Both the position numbers and the translations under genes were made by a program. A DNA stretch of 64,000 nt from Membranipora membranacea (lineage: Eukaryota > Bryozoa > Gymnolaemata > Cheilostomatida > Membraniporidae), in NCBI GenBank assembly GCA_914767715.1, contig OU612072.1, positions 3,350,001-3,414,000 on the forward strand. Direction: 5' to 3'. Each line of letters opens with the position of its first letter. Position 1 is the first letter of the stretch. Shown here one piece after another: positions 27,601 through 36,545 of this stretch. Below the pieces are notes generated by a model. The model was not told the DNA's origin, ran no database searches, and saw nothing but the letters and a program-made list of their open reading frames with translations.

Positions 27601-30600
27601 TATTTCCCAAACTATGTTCATATGAGTTTTCAATGCTGCAGATTCTGAATCAAAAATAGTTTTTATCCTATTATAAGCGGTTATCAAGATAACCCTCTTT
27701 TCAGCACGTTTTTCCTATGCGGCGTGGGTTAAAAAAGTACCAAACTGGAGAGAGGACAACGCCGAATTAAGGCCTAAATCAGAGCTCAGAAAACTGTCTA
27801 TTAATTTGATATGAAGTGTACTATTCAAACTTTTAGCGTTTACAATTGGTCTCGATAAGTTAGGTGTCATTGAACTTAAAACCTTCTTTCTTGCTCTCAT
27901 TTGTAAAATAACCTGTACAGCGTAGTTTCAACAAATCGTCAAGTTCTCCTTTTTAAATTTGAAAATTCTTTGTTAGAAGACATTTTTATTCTCAGTTGGT
28001 GAGTAAGAATCTAGCATGTTTGCATGTTAAGTTTGGTTATGCTATGTTATTAACCTGCATAGTCTTGTTTCATAAGCTTGGCTTTACCTACGTACAGACT
28101 GACACCACATATGGCTGCATTGCAGCAAAACTGCAAAAACAGCAGCTGCAAATGTCCAACTCGAAAAAATGTTTTTTAAATACTTTTTGATATTTAATTT
28201 TTTATAAACTTTTCAATATTTAAATTTTTTACTTCCTTATTTTTAATACAAATAATTCTACTTTCCTGTTACAGTGCTAATGAGCGGCCGAGTGAGGACC
28301 CCTCACAGTCATTAGATGCTATAGATAACTACTGGGGACATAAGATAGGAGTAGATAATACAGAGTTTACGGTAGCGGCCCGTATGCACGACTATAGGGA
28401 CGACTATAATCTGAGTCAGATCAGATTCAATCCTTTCTATGCTTCAAACTTCTCTATCCTCGACGGTGATGCTAAAACTGGTGGGTTTATAACATGTTGT
28501 TCTTTTCATCTGTGTAATTTTATTTGCTTTGTATAATATCATAATGTGGGATCATATATGAAATTCAAAATATAAATTATCATGGACAACATAATCAGTC
28601 TTTCAGACTAAATGATTGGTGTGCAGCAAAAACTGGAAATAATCTTTTTTTTGTATGGTGTATCAGTGAAAGTTTCATGCTCAAACAATTATCAATTTTT
28701 CTATATATTTGATTTTTAATTATTTTTATTTCAACTGACAAAGAATCGAATGACAGTCAAACTTATGAACAACTGTTTTGTAAGCCAGTTAGGCTTGGTT
28801 TGGAGTTGATTGTTTGGAGCCAATTTCAACCATGTCCAAGGAAGATATTAAATCTGTAATTTCCCTCTAGTAGATCCACTATCTCCATGTAGACTTGTAT
28901 ACTTACATACTTTGTTTGATTGTAGGAGCATGTTTGGTAGGCTGGAGTAAGACAGAGAGCAGTAAATGTTACAGATATTACGGAGGTATAGCGACATACA
29001 GCGAGGCTATATCTATATGTGCTCTAGAGAAGGCAATCATCGTCAGACCTGATAACAGATTCTGGATAGATATTGGCAAAGTCATCAGGTTATCTCAGCA
29101 GGTAAGACATTGTCACTGATGTAACTGTCCGAACAACGCCAGTGTATTGGTATGTCCAACATTGTTTAGGTTAGGTGTATCTTAACAGTAGCTACTCTCG
29201 CTTTTAAGTGGTTGGAACTTTATTGGAGAAATTGACGACTGTAACCTGTTAATAAAAGTGATATTTTAAAATTGGTACATGAAACATTAAAACACATTAA
29301 AAACAATTGACATCAAATTGTTGTGAACGATGCAGAAGTGAATACAATGAAATAGAATAAAGCATAAGGCTCTTAACTTACAATTTTTAACACCTTGACA
29401 TTAGTATGGTGATTCCTGGTTTGCTATTATTTTGGGTGCTGTTGTACTGAACCTATTAATAAAATGATATACAATGACTACAAAAACTAGGTAACAACAA
29501 ATCTATGTGGCAATTGCATACACGGTAAATACAATTAATTTCAGATTAATTGTAAGTTTATAAATTGGTGATACATGTAATTAACAATAAAATACAAAGA
29601 ATGAACTTAGGTATTCAGCCTTAGAGTAAAGATATGTGTAATACGTGTAATGTGTCTAATTCTCCTGAAGTTTTGTGAATAGTAAGGAGAAAATTTACCC
29701 AAAAAAGATGGGCTTGAATCTTAAACTGAGTTCTCTACATTTTGACGTCCTAGTTCAGTGACGACTCAATGACTAATGCTATAAAATGGTATCATATGCG
29801 GTAAGAATAGTTGTTTAAATTTGGCTAGTCACAGCTTGAAATAATATTGAGTATAATGAGCTGGGACATAAATTGACATCATGCTGTGAATAAGTTACAT
29901 AGAATCTGCGACCTTGATCGAATACTGGCCACTATTGCGTAATATTAATTTAGGTGAGGCAAAAACTGGATGCATCACGTTATACCGATACAGACAGGGC
30001 CTAACATCGCTTGGGTCTAACATCGCTTGGGCCTAACATCGCTTGGGTCTAACATCGCTTGGGCCTAACATCGCTTGGGTCTAACATCGCTTGGGCCTAA
30101 CATCGCTTGGGCCTAACATCGCTTGGGCCTAGCGTTAACTAACCACGACATGGTGTATCTAAGTGCCTATCTAACTAAGCCTTATCTCAAAGGCTCAAAA
30201 CAAAAAAGGGGGCTTTTGAGTTAAGGCTAAACTAACTCTTTAGTCCTTCATAATGATTGGGTGACTGATTATTATTATATTCCTATGCTCTGGTGTATTA
30301 CTCTACCTGACAACCTCTAACTTATAAATACTTAATTAAACCACTCATTATCATCTGGTTTGCTCCTTTGTCCTCTGTGTACTTGAGCTAGCCTCTTCAA
30401 CACCTTTCACCACTACAACACTTCCCGACAATGCCATAGTCCTAACTAACTCATTTTTGATATTTTTCCGCATGTTGACCTTTTTACATGCTTTGGTTTC
30501 TTCGCGGGTTCCTGCAAGCTTTAAACACTTGGAAGTATGTGATTAAATAATTTAGCATGTGTTCTGTGTTGTAGGATTACAGTGAGCAGGTTTGGGCGTG

Positions 30601-33600
30601 GGTCGATCAAGATGACTCCACCCGACCTGAGGGTAAATGCTCTGCGATAATCGACAGCAGATATGCAGAGGCTGTCTGCACTGATAAACTGCCATTTGTC
30701 TGCTCAAAAGGTGAATCTTTAACTCTTATTGGTGGCTAATTTATTGCAGTAATGATGTCAAAACTATTACTAAGAGAAGAAGTAATTTAAGATGTTTTCA
30801 TTTTACCAATTATTGTTCATGGTGCTCCAACTTAGCATTTTATAGGCTATAGTTGTTGATGTGATGTGTTAAATATGAAAATTGATGTAGTTGACAGTCG
30901 ATTGGTAGGATTGAGAATGTATATACCTGCCACCATTATATAAAAATATATTCATATTGTTTTAATAATATTTATCAAAATATTATATTATTATTATCCC
31001 TACAGACATTATCGGAGTGACAACTGCACCTTCTGACTTGCTCTGGTTATGGGTCGTTCTCGGAGTTACTGGATTCTTACTTCTACTCGGAGGTGTTATG
31101 GTTGTACTATGGTGCTGTAAATCTAGAGTAAGTTAAGGTTAATCAGTTCGTTCATTCATATTTGCCTACTTCTGAATCTCCTGTACCATGCGTTTTTATA
31201 AGTACAGGAGACGACTGAATACATAATACGAAATAACATTTTAGGTGCTGAAATGAGCTGTAACTTTGAATATTTGGCTGGGTCATCTTCTGTATGTCAA
31301 TTTCATGTAGAAAGCTGAATATTTATAATATTACTGTTATCCCTCATCACACTTTTCCTTTGATATGGTCTATTTTACTATATCTTGTCTATCATCTGAC
31401 ACCAGGTACGTAAGGAGCAGATGTTTGAGAGGAGAGCATCTCTCCGATCCTCTATCAGAAGTAATAAGTACGCGATAAACACGGGAGCTCTCACAGCTGG
31501 CTCTCAGAGTAATGTACATTCTATGTACGGATCGAGAAGTGAGTTATCCACACCAGTAATTTACTCATGTACCCTGATAATGGAAAAAAGAAATTGTTTA
31601 TTAGATTTAGGGTACACCTTTTTTCATGCCCCCAGTTTTTATTTAAATCAAAATGATCTGTTTTGAGTATGTACCTTAAAAGATTATTACGCTCTCATGG
31701 TTCAGTTCCAGACTCCCCCCCCCCACCCTCTCATGTTGCTCATTCTTGAATAGATGATTAATTTATAATAAGGCATTCCATTTTATTACTCATTTAACTT
31801 TAGTTTGAAATATAAAATTGATGGATGTCTACCTCTCTCTGCCTTTCTATCCCTGTATAGATGCCCTAGCACCTCGGCCCCGAGCTCGTGCTGGGACGAC
31901 ACACTCTATAGCTCTCACAGATTACACTGTAGGTGAGACAGATGTGGACCTAGATGATAACGAGACGGTCATCAGTAAGAGGAACGGAGGAGGATACACC
32001 AGTACAGGTAATATAATCATTACTATCAACTCAAGCCCTGTGATCTTAGAATCGTAAACGAGACGAGAGAGGCTAAGTGTTTGTTAGACTTTGAACTTAG
32101 GGCCTTATCATTGTCATCATGTCAGAATGTGTACGCAGGTGTTGATGAAAGTGGCCAAAAGATGATTTCACAAACATGAACTGATAGGTGCATGTTTCAT
32201 GTGAATGGAAATCTTTGTCTTCTCATACTCGTCTTGGTTTTCAGATTTGATTGAATTTGACAATAATGGTGAGGAAAAAAGATTTTCAAGTTTATTTTTC
32301 ATATTTTTGTTTCATTTGTGTTGTATACTTCTTTCTTTAGATTTATTTAGTTATTTGTTGATACAGTATTCATATCAGTTCTTGCGTGCTGTTTACTGAA
32401 CACCTTTTTGGAAAAAAAACATACTGCAGGTAGAAGCAATTTTGCCACTTATACATTTCACTTGGTATTTTGGCTTCATTGCTATAGATGTCTTTTACAA
32501 ACTTTTACAGCATCATTAGGAACACTGGGGATGTTTTTCGATGGTAAGATGCCAAATTAGCATGAGCAAAGTGATTTCCTCCTCTTGATTTTGACTTGTT
32601 ATGTGGCTTCTGATTTTCTGAACGGGAAGTTCGTGCTTTCCCAAAAATGATTTGCGGATTACGGAATGCCCCAAATGCCAGATTTTCATTCTTGTTCCTG
32701 TTACGTTCAACAATATTATTATGTATCCCACCGACATTTTATCATTCTCAACAACTGAAGCAAAATTCCAATTTTAACAGGAGCTGGAAAATCAGACACT
32801 AGTAGTGATTCTGAGGGGGCTGAGAAAACACCCCTTACTGGGTCAAAAACTTCTGTGACTATGTCACAAGGGCCTAAGGCTAAAGGTATTATAAAGTAAA
32901 AACCTGAATGCTCCTGCTTCCTTGTCTGCCTGATTTCTCTCAGTGGATTGAGGGGATCTTTGTTTCCCCCATGTGATGGTCAATCTTCCTCCAATAATTC
33001 TGTTCGCGCTAAAGTCTTTCTTAGTATAGGAAAAAGGTCTCAGTGTAGGCATGTAGTCTGCTAGCAAAGATTATGAAAACATTTGTTGCGAGACGGATAT
33101 TGACCCATGTCCTTTTTCCCTCTCTTTGAACAACACTACAGTCCCAAAACAATATCCTAGATATCCCAGAAATTTGAGCAGTCGGTCAATTATATAAGAT
33201 TTATATGTGAGGACAATCAAAACATGTCAGTATTTCTAATCGTCTGTAAGGTGCAAGGAACTCATTTGTTTTATCAGTTTTTCTGTCCAATCACTGCACG
33301 GCAAATTATGTTTCTGCATCAGCTAACACCATCTTTTTTTAGCTCATGCTATAGCTCACGTTCAATCCAGTTTGCCTGAATTTTGGGTCAATCCCCCCCC
33401 CCCTCTTACTGGTAAGCTGCAGGCAGCTCGATAGGCGCAACTCCAAATTCAGGTAGATTGGATCGAGCTTGATCTGGGTTAAGGCTAATACTATGTGTCT
33501 TACTCCATAGCATGGTGATGTAAATCACCGTTGTTATTTTTTGCAGGATATGCTGCCTCTGTAGACAGCTCGAGACGAGGATCTCGTGATGATCTGAGTG

Positions 33601-34949
33601 ATATTTCTCATCCAATGAGAAGTTACGATCCATCATCAGAGCCAACCCAACCTCCCACTGCTCAACCTAGACCGAGAACAGAGACAGTCGAACAATCTGT
33701 ATTCACCTACTCACAACCTGCGGTGGCTTCACGTGTAGACTACAGTAATGATGGATATAGTACTGATCATTCACCTAAACCTAAATCATCACCTGAGTAC
33801 AGTGATGAGCAGTATCAGCCCACTTACTCACCTGATGTACCAAGTAATCAGAACTACCAGCCATCGGCAGCTCCCTACCAGTCATCAGGTGATAGATACC
33901 AACCTAGAGAACATCCCACTAATGAGCAATATCAACCAGCTACAGCGAGATATCAACCGAGAGGTGAGGCTTACTCACCCGCAGCTACGCAATATCACCC
34001 ACGGTCGCAGCCCTATCAAACTAGAGCTGAACCAACCAGGCCAACTAATGACCAGTATCAGCCTACTGCTATCACGCCAGCTCCTAGAGGTGCACCAGTT
34101 ATTGATGAAAATGATCCTAACGAACACGCATATGTGAACACTAGTCGGTTGTATAAACCACCTGAGGTTGAGAGAGCCCCATCAGAAGCTAGTGTAGACT
34201 TGGCTGAGTTGAAACGCCAAGAGCTATATAATCAAAAGCGTCCTACCCGTCCCGCCCAATCACAGCCACTCCAGCCCGCCAGATCTGAACCTAGACCTGA
34301 GGCTAGACCCGAACCTAGACCTGAGGCTAGACCTGTTCCTAGGGCTAATCTGGGAGTCCCATCACGTAGAAACAATGACCTACCTCCTGGTTATAATACT
34401 GCTATGAGAAATGAGATGCCATCAGTACGGGCTCGTCCCAACAACCCGATGTCTGATCAACACTACTCAGGCTATCCTAACCCTAGCTACAGTATGAAGC
34501 GAGACAGCATGAGCACCATGGACACTAAGTCTATAGATTCATTTGACACGGAGAGTGACTATAGCATGAGTAAACCACCTCTCAGCTATAGACCTTATGA
34601 TCATGTCAGGCAATACTCAGATGAGAAAAAACCTTTTGAGACTGATATAGACTCGATGTATAGTGAGGACCAGGCTGACAATGCACCACTGTATCAGTCT
34701 CGAGGCGGGGCTCGTGCCTACGCCCCCTCACCGCTTGTAAGACAATCACCAGCACCAGGCTATGATTCCGATGCTTCTTCTCAAAGAGGGTATTATCAGC
34801 AGAACAGAGCGAATCTGCAGCGGGAGGCAGAGTTAAGCCCTCATGGGGCGTATGGGTATATGGTACCTAACGCCGAGACTGACATTGATGCCATGTCAGA
34901 GATGTCTGATTGGAACAGACAAGGGCCACCTGTAGAGACAGACTTTTAA
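16581..34949 (+). CDS. Bark beetle/Anakonda-like tricellular junction protein (5' incomplete)
   Basis: Single-pass membrane protein homologous to Drosophila Bark beetle/Anakonda, which organises tricellular septate junctions. I assembled 26 exons that join in frame: 16581-16678, 17451-17556, 17855-17996, 18464-18685, 19126-19261, 19547-19690, 20095-20303, 20729-20861, 21208-21426, 22030-22209, 22604-22827, 22970-23080, 23584-23740, 24278-24385, 24813-24968, 25894-26079, 26456-26583, 27109-27233, 28275-28480, 28926-29101, 30575-30710, 31006-31127, 31406-31538, 31861-32007, 32781-32885, 33547-34949. They encode 1,736 residues without a stop, ending TAA at 34,947. Domain order is beta-helix, SRCR, beta-helix, CUB, beta-helix, C-type lectin, transmembrane, tail. 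The fly protein has three extracellular repeats; about the last one and a half are visible. Signal peptide and first exons are missing, upstream of or beyond the satellite. Most introns are phase 1. Introns not listed separately hold nothing recognisable. Confidence 0.88.
17641..17870 (+). repeat. Tandemly repeated 3' splice site before bark exon 3
   Basis: A motif around TTGTAG|TGAGTT followed by GTATAT is repeated five times, with the base after AG at 17,697, 17,740, 17,775, 17,818 (here TTATAG) and 17,855. Spacings are 43, 35, 43 and 37 bp, and TA-rich tracts separate the copies. Only the last copy preserves the reading frame from exon 2. Translation from each of the other four runs into a stop before or at the next copy. 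The array therefore carries the intron end and the first bases of the exon. Confidence 0.75.
18722..18993. mobile_element. MITE-like foldback element, copy 1 (bark intron 4)
   Basis: The ends are inverted: ACTACCCAGAGACCAATGCA on the left and GCATTGGTCTTTGGGTAGT on the right, extended inward by TGTTATAGTCAGGC and GCCTGACTATAACA. Length is about 272 bp, with no coding capacity. A related copy lies at 23,870-24,074 in intron 13. The flanks contain TTAA on both sides, which may be a target duplication but is not certain. The left end starts only about 37 bp after the exon 4 splice donor. Confidence 0.8.
19126..19690 (+). other. Bark exons 5-6: linker and helix-initiating segment
   Basis: Exon 5 contains NRPLGGVITSDLTIE, and exon 6 contains VKIDPGVTFRIRP then GFLVLGRLMANG and NPIKFLPY. 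This is the usual entry segment of these helices, in which a barrier-like strand pair is followed by a statement of the type 'low-resolution value at which material begins'. By position it opens the last of the extracellular repeats, immediately before the SRCR domain. Confidence 0.65.
19655..19745 (+). repeat. Duplicated 5' splice site after bark exon 6
   Basis: The exon end AGTAACGGTCAAACATCGCA followed by AT|GTAAGT is repeated once within the intron, giving a second potential donor at 19,741. Use of the second donor would add 50 nt (19,691-19,740). That insert has no stop of its own but shifts exon 7 into a frame with an early TAG. The first donor preserves the SRCR reading frame and is taken as the functional one. 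Confidence 0.8.
20095..21426 (+). other. Bark exons 7-9: scavenger receptor cysteine-rich (SRCR) domain
   Basis: The frame contains VRLCGGDNEREGFLQLY, then WSLMCDPQFNDRTAEVFC, SMGHHTGNVAV, CKGDENHVDECG and VFMRCG. This follows the SRCR pattern of an opening VRLxGG, a Cys-Asp after the second strand, FC before a GxH-type turn, and a late cysteine pair. Six or more cysteines are spread over the three exons. The second half of exon 9 (EYWGNIRFAV onward) starts the next beta-helix. Fly Bark carries SRCR domains at equivalent places. Confidence 0.82.
22030..22209 (+). other. Bark exon 10: beta-helix coil
   Basis: The exon begins ILHGYKVPAVMSTYHVP and continues with YNIDIRDCAAGGLDF and VFVLNSQLQNNYGPGV, a typical three-strand coil with asparagine-rich turns. 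It enters and leaves in phase 1. The donor of the preceding exon is GT followed by CTGT, weaker than most in this gene. Confidence 0.72.
22604..23740 (+). other. Bark exons 11-13: CUB-like domain
   Basis: The three exons join to MCDAEKVIEVDRRVLIYYKY, DTVNCVKVL, LNIRFLQFNLFSDDF, LIELYDGPDF, then MGIHIHASPASGRHGF and IAEV. The LIELYDGP segment and the final GxHxHASPASGRHGFxAEV are the hallmark strands of a CUB fold. The paired cysteines at the start of the first exon fit its first disulphide. CUB domains commonly mediate extracellular protein contacts. Confidence 0.75.
23870..24074. mobile_element. MITE-like foldback element, copy 2 (bark intron 13)
   Basis: The ends are CTGAAAGACTACCC and GGGTAGTCTTTCAG. 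Internal sequence such as AATGCATGTTAAAGTCAGGC, AGTTACCTTCCCTCATGG and AAGTAGAGCATTG matches copy 1 at 18,722-18,993. It is shorter than copy 1 (about 200 bp) and carries small deletions. There is no coding capacity. Confidence 0.78.
24278..28480 (+). other. Bark exons 14-19: last parallel beta-helix region
   Basis: Six exons encode successive helix coils with repeating N-x-F turns: GNTFYKNTGG, NTFTSNGLAVLNL, SNNMFTDNNG, GNISNNVFLYTRNG, LYNYFTGNLVEN, GNIIYKNKGA, VVHNSFYANYPG and IRYNWFENKFNF. The block closes with DAIDNYWGHKIG and IRFNPFYASNF. Nearly every exon is one or two coils long and is bounded by phase-1 introns, as expected of a domain grown by exon duplication. Confidence 0.8.
27293..27799. 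mobile_element. 507-bp foldback element in bark intron 18
   Basis: The outermost 18 bp are a perfect inverted pair, AGACAGTTTTCTGAGCTC and GAGCTCAGAAAACTGTCT. Inverted similarity continues far inward: CCAGTTTGGTACTTTT with AAAAGTACCAAACTGG, AACCCACGCCGCATA with TATGCGGCGTGGGTT, and AAAGAGGGTTA with TAACCCTCTTTT. The whole element is close to one imperfect hairpin with a short centre. It has no open frame of note and I found no clear target duplication. Confidence 0.82.
28926..30710 (+). other. Bark exons 20-21: C-type lectin-like domain
   Basis: The joined frame reads ACLVGWSKTESSKCYRYYGG, TYSEAISICALEKAIIV, RFWIDIG, VWAWVDQDDS, GKCSAIIDSRYAEAVC and LPFVCSKG. The cysteine spacing and the closing C...PFVC fit a C-type lectin fold, split by a 1.5-kb intron. 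The calcium-site motifs EPN or QPD and WND are absent, so sugar binding of the classical type is unlikely. The domain sits directly outside the membrane, as in fly Bark. Confidence 0.82.
30000..30127. repeat. 16-bp minisatellite, eight copies (bark intron 20)
   Basis: Eight copies of a 16-bp unit, YCTAACATCGCTTGGG, lie head to tail. The first base alternates C, T, C, T, C, T, then C, C, so the array largely has a 32-bp two-unit period. It is intronic and non-coding. Confidence 0.9.
31006..31127 (+). other. Bark exon 22: transmembrane segment
   Basis: The exon encodes LLWLWVVLGVTGFLLLLGG followed by VMVVLWCCKSR. That is about 25 hydrophobic residues with a Cys-Cys and basic stop-transfer end, which fits a type I single-pass membrane protein. 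The cysteines at the inner edge could be palmitoylated, but that is inference only. Confidence 0.88.
32245..32268 (+). other. Candidate 24-nt microexon in the bark tail
   Basis: A pyrimidine-rich tract ending TTTTCAG precedes 24 nt, followed by GTGAGG. It enters and leaves in phase 1, as do exons 24 and 25 on either side. It would insert eight residues, DLIEFDNN, without disturbing the frame. Its use cannot be proven from DNA alone. Confidence 0.4.
32511..32543 (+). other. Candidate 33-nt microexon in the bark tail
   Basis: Preceded by CTTTTACAG and followed by GTAAGA, this 33-nt segment is also phase 1 to phase 1. It would add ASLGTLGMFFD. Together with the 24-nt candidate 242 bp upstream it would make two optional cassettes between exons 24 and 25. 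Confidence 0.42.
33363..33460. repeat. Imperfect inverted repeat in bark intron 25
   Basis: CAATCCAGTTTGCCTGAATT is matched in inverted form by AATTCAGGTAGATTG, with a C-rich run between them. It may be the remains of a foldback element. Nothing else is recognised in this intron. Confidence 0.45.
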
Positions 34950-34989
34950 GGCTATTAACTTAAGAGAGTGTATATTAAAACTACCCATC

Positions 34990-36545
34990 CGTTTTAAAAC
35001 AATTTATTCTCAATGCTATATCTTTTAACTCTTAATATATCCATGATCACAAAAAGTTTTCCTAGTTCTTTAAAAATGGCATTGGTTACACCTATCTTTA
35101 AGAAAGGTGACCATACAAATCCCTCTAATTACAGACCAATTTCTTCACTGCCAATTATGTCTAAAATCTTTGAAACATTTATGAATGACCAACTGTCTAC
35201 ATTCCTTACAAGTCATAAATTACTGAATATTAGACAATTTGGATTCCGTAAGAGCCATTCGTGTGAGCAGCTTTTACTCAGTCTTCTAGATGTCTGGAAA
35301 TCAAAACTTGATTCTTCTTCACCTTGCTATATTTCAGCATTATCATTGGACGTTAGAAAGGCATTTGATTCAGTAAATCATCAACTTTTGCTCACCAAAT
35401 TAAAATATCTCTATATAGCAGAATCTGCTCAATCAATGCTATCGTCATATTTGAATAATAGATTACAGTGTTTTAAAGTAGGCAATGCCACATCTGGAGT
35501 TCTAAATATTAAAAGTGGTGTTCCTCAAGGTTCAATTTTGGGGCCATTGCTTTTCAATATTGCCATAAATGATTTATTAGGAAAATTTTCAAATTCATTT
35601 GCCTTTGCTGATGATACTTTGATTTTTGAGATATCCGATTCTCTAAATGAAGCAATATCAAAATCAGAATCTCTTGTTACAATGGTAACAAATTGGTATT
35701 CTGTCAATGGTTTTAATCTAAATTTAGACAAAACCCAGTTTTGTGTATTTTCAAACAGAAAGGTTGAAACAATACCTAATCTTGTTTCAAATAATGTACA
35801 AATCAAATCAGCAACTTCAATTAAACTCTTAGGCGTGATCTTGGACCAGCATCTGTCATTGAAGACCTATGTTGAGTCCCTGGTATTAAAATCTAACAGA
35901 GTTTTATTCTGTCTCTCAAAAATTCGAAAATTTGTCAATCCTTCACATCTGCTTCAAGCTTATAAATCCTATGTTCGTCCCATCTTGGAGTATTGTTCTT
36001 TTCTGTTATTCAATACTTCTGATTACAACTCTAACTTGTTAGAACTTTGTCAAAACAGAGCCATCAGGATAATTCTTGGTACCAACTCATTTTTTTCTAT
36101 CTCAACTGGTCGTGAGATTTTGAATCTTTCCACTCTGAGTGACAGGAGGAGGGCAACTTTTGATAGGTTTGTCAATAATGCCACTCTAGGCAAGAACACA
36201 TCATTTTTCATCCTTAAACTAATCAATTCCTGCAAAATGCACAATAGAGTTTTGCGGTCAGGACGTAGAATAATTAAACCAAAATATAGGACTAAATATG
36301 GTAAAACAAGATTTTTAAACCAATTCATTTCATTTAGTAAATCGTAATAATATATATCAATCAATCACATACTGTAAAAAATTTTCTCCCAACTGATTAT
36401 CATTTCTGTCCATATCTATAAATATTTTTCTTTCTTTTTTGTTTTGTTTATGAGGTCAAAAAGTTGTTATTTTCCTTTGATTATGACATACTTATGCATA
36501 TGAAAACCTCAATAAAAACATTATAATAATAATAAATAATATTAT
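34990..36545 (+). mobile_element. 5'-truncated non-LTR retrotransposon (LINE)
   Basis: An intact reverse transcriptase frame is followed by a 3' region ending in (TAA)-like repeats and AATAAA near 36,511. There is no endonuclease domain, so the copy is truncated inside the RT fingers, as is usual for target-primed insertion. The left border is set only roughly by where RT similarity begins; I found no target-site duplication. It begins within about 60 bp of the bark stop codon in the same orientation. Confidence 0.88.
35013..36347 (+). CDS. LINE reverse transcriptase fragment, 444 codons, open
   Basis: RNA-directed DNA polymerase of a non-LTR element, probably in the CR1/L2/Jockey group. Visible RT blocks in order are FKKGDHTNPSNYRPISSLP, LSLDVRKAFDSVNH (block A), SGVPQGSILGPLLFNIAIND (block B), FAFADDTLIFEI (block C, with FADD instead of the more usual YADD), LNLDKTQFCVF (block D) and KLLGVILD (block E). 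A C-terminal stretch YVRPILEYCS and CQNRAIRIILG follows. The frame is unbroken from the first ATG to TAA, implying recent insertion, but the true N-terminus with the endonuclease is missing. It is not a host gene. Confidence 0.9.
   Translation: MLYLLTLNISMITKSFPSSLKMALVTPIFKKGDHTNPSNYRPISSLPIMSKIFETFMNDQLSTFLTSHKLLNIRQFGFRKSHSCEQLLLSLLDVWKSKLDSSSPCYISALSLDVRKAFDSVNHQLLLTKLKYLYIAESAQSMLSSYLNNRLQCFKVGNATSGVLNIKSGVPQGSILGPLLFNIAINDLLGKFSNSFAFADDTLIFEISDSLNEAISKSESLVTMVTNWYSVNGFNLNLDKTQFCVFSNRKVETIPNLVSNNVQIKSATSIKLLGVILDQHLSLKTYVESLVLKSNRVLFCLSKIRKFVNPSHLLQAYKSYVRPILEYCSFLLFNTSDYNSNLLELCQNRAIRIILGTNSFFSISTGREILNLSTLSDRRRATFDRFVNNATLGKNTSFFILKLINSCKMHNRVLRSGRRIIKPKYRTKYGKTRFLNQFISFSKS

Larger units (their letters stand above)
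31406..34949 (+). other. Bark exons 23-26: long disordered cytoplasmic tail
   Basis: About 595 residues follow the membrane segment, most of them in the last exon (33,547-34,949). The tail is rich in Pro, Gln, Tyr, Ser and Arg. It holds many YQP/YSP motifs between about 33,810 and 34,065, a short PEPRPEARP repeat near 34,290-34,340, and a PPxY-type motif (LPPGYN) near 34,382. There are several acidic repeats: ETDIDSM, ETDIDAM and the final VETDF. The last three residues, TDF, fit a class I PDZ ligand (T/S-x-hydrophobic). The tail is probably a scaffold for junction partners and WW or PDZ proteins; this is inferred from motifs. Confidence 0.75.

Noticed and set aside
33748-34137. 129-codon frame overlapping the bark tail
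   Set aside because: It is a shadow of the large bark last exon in another frame.
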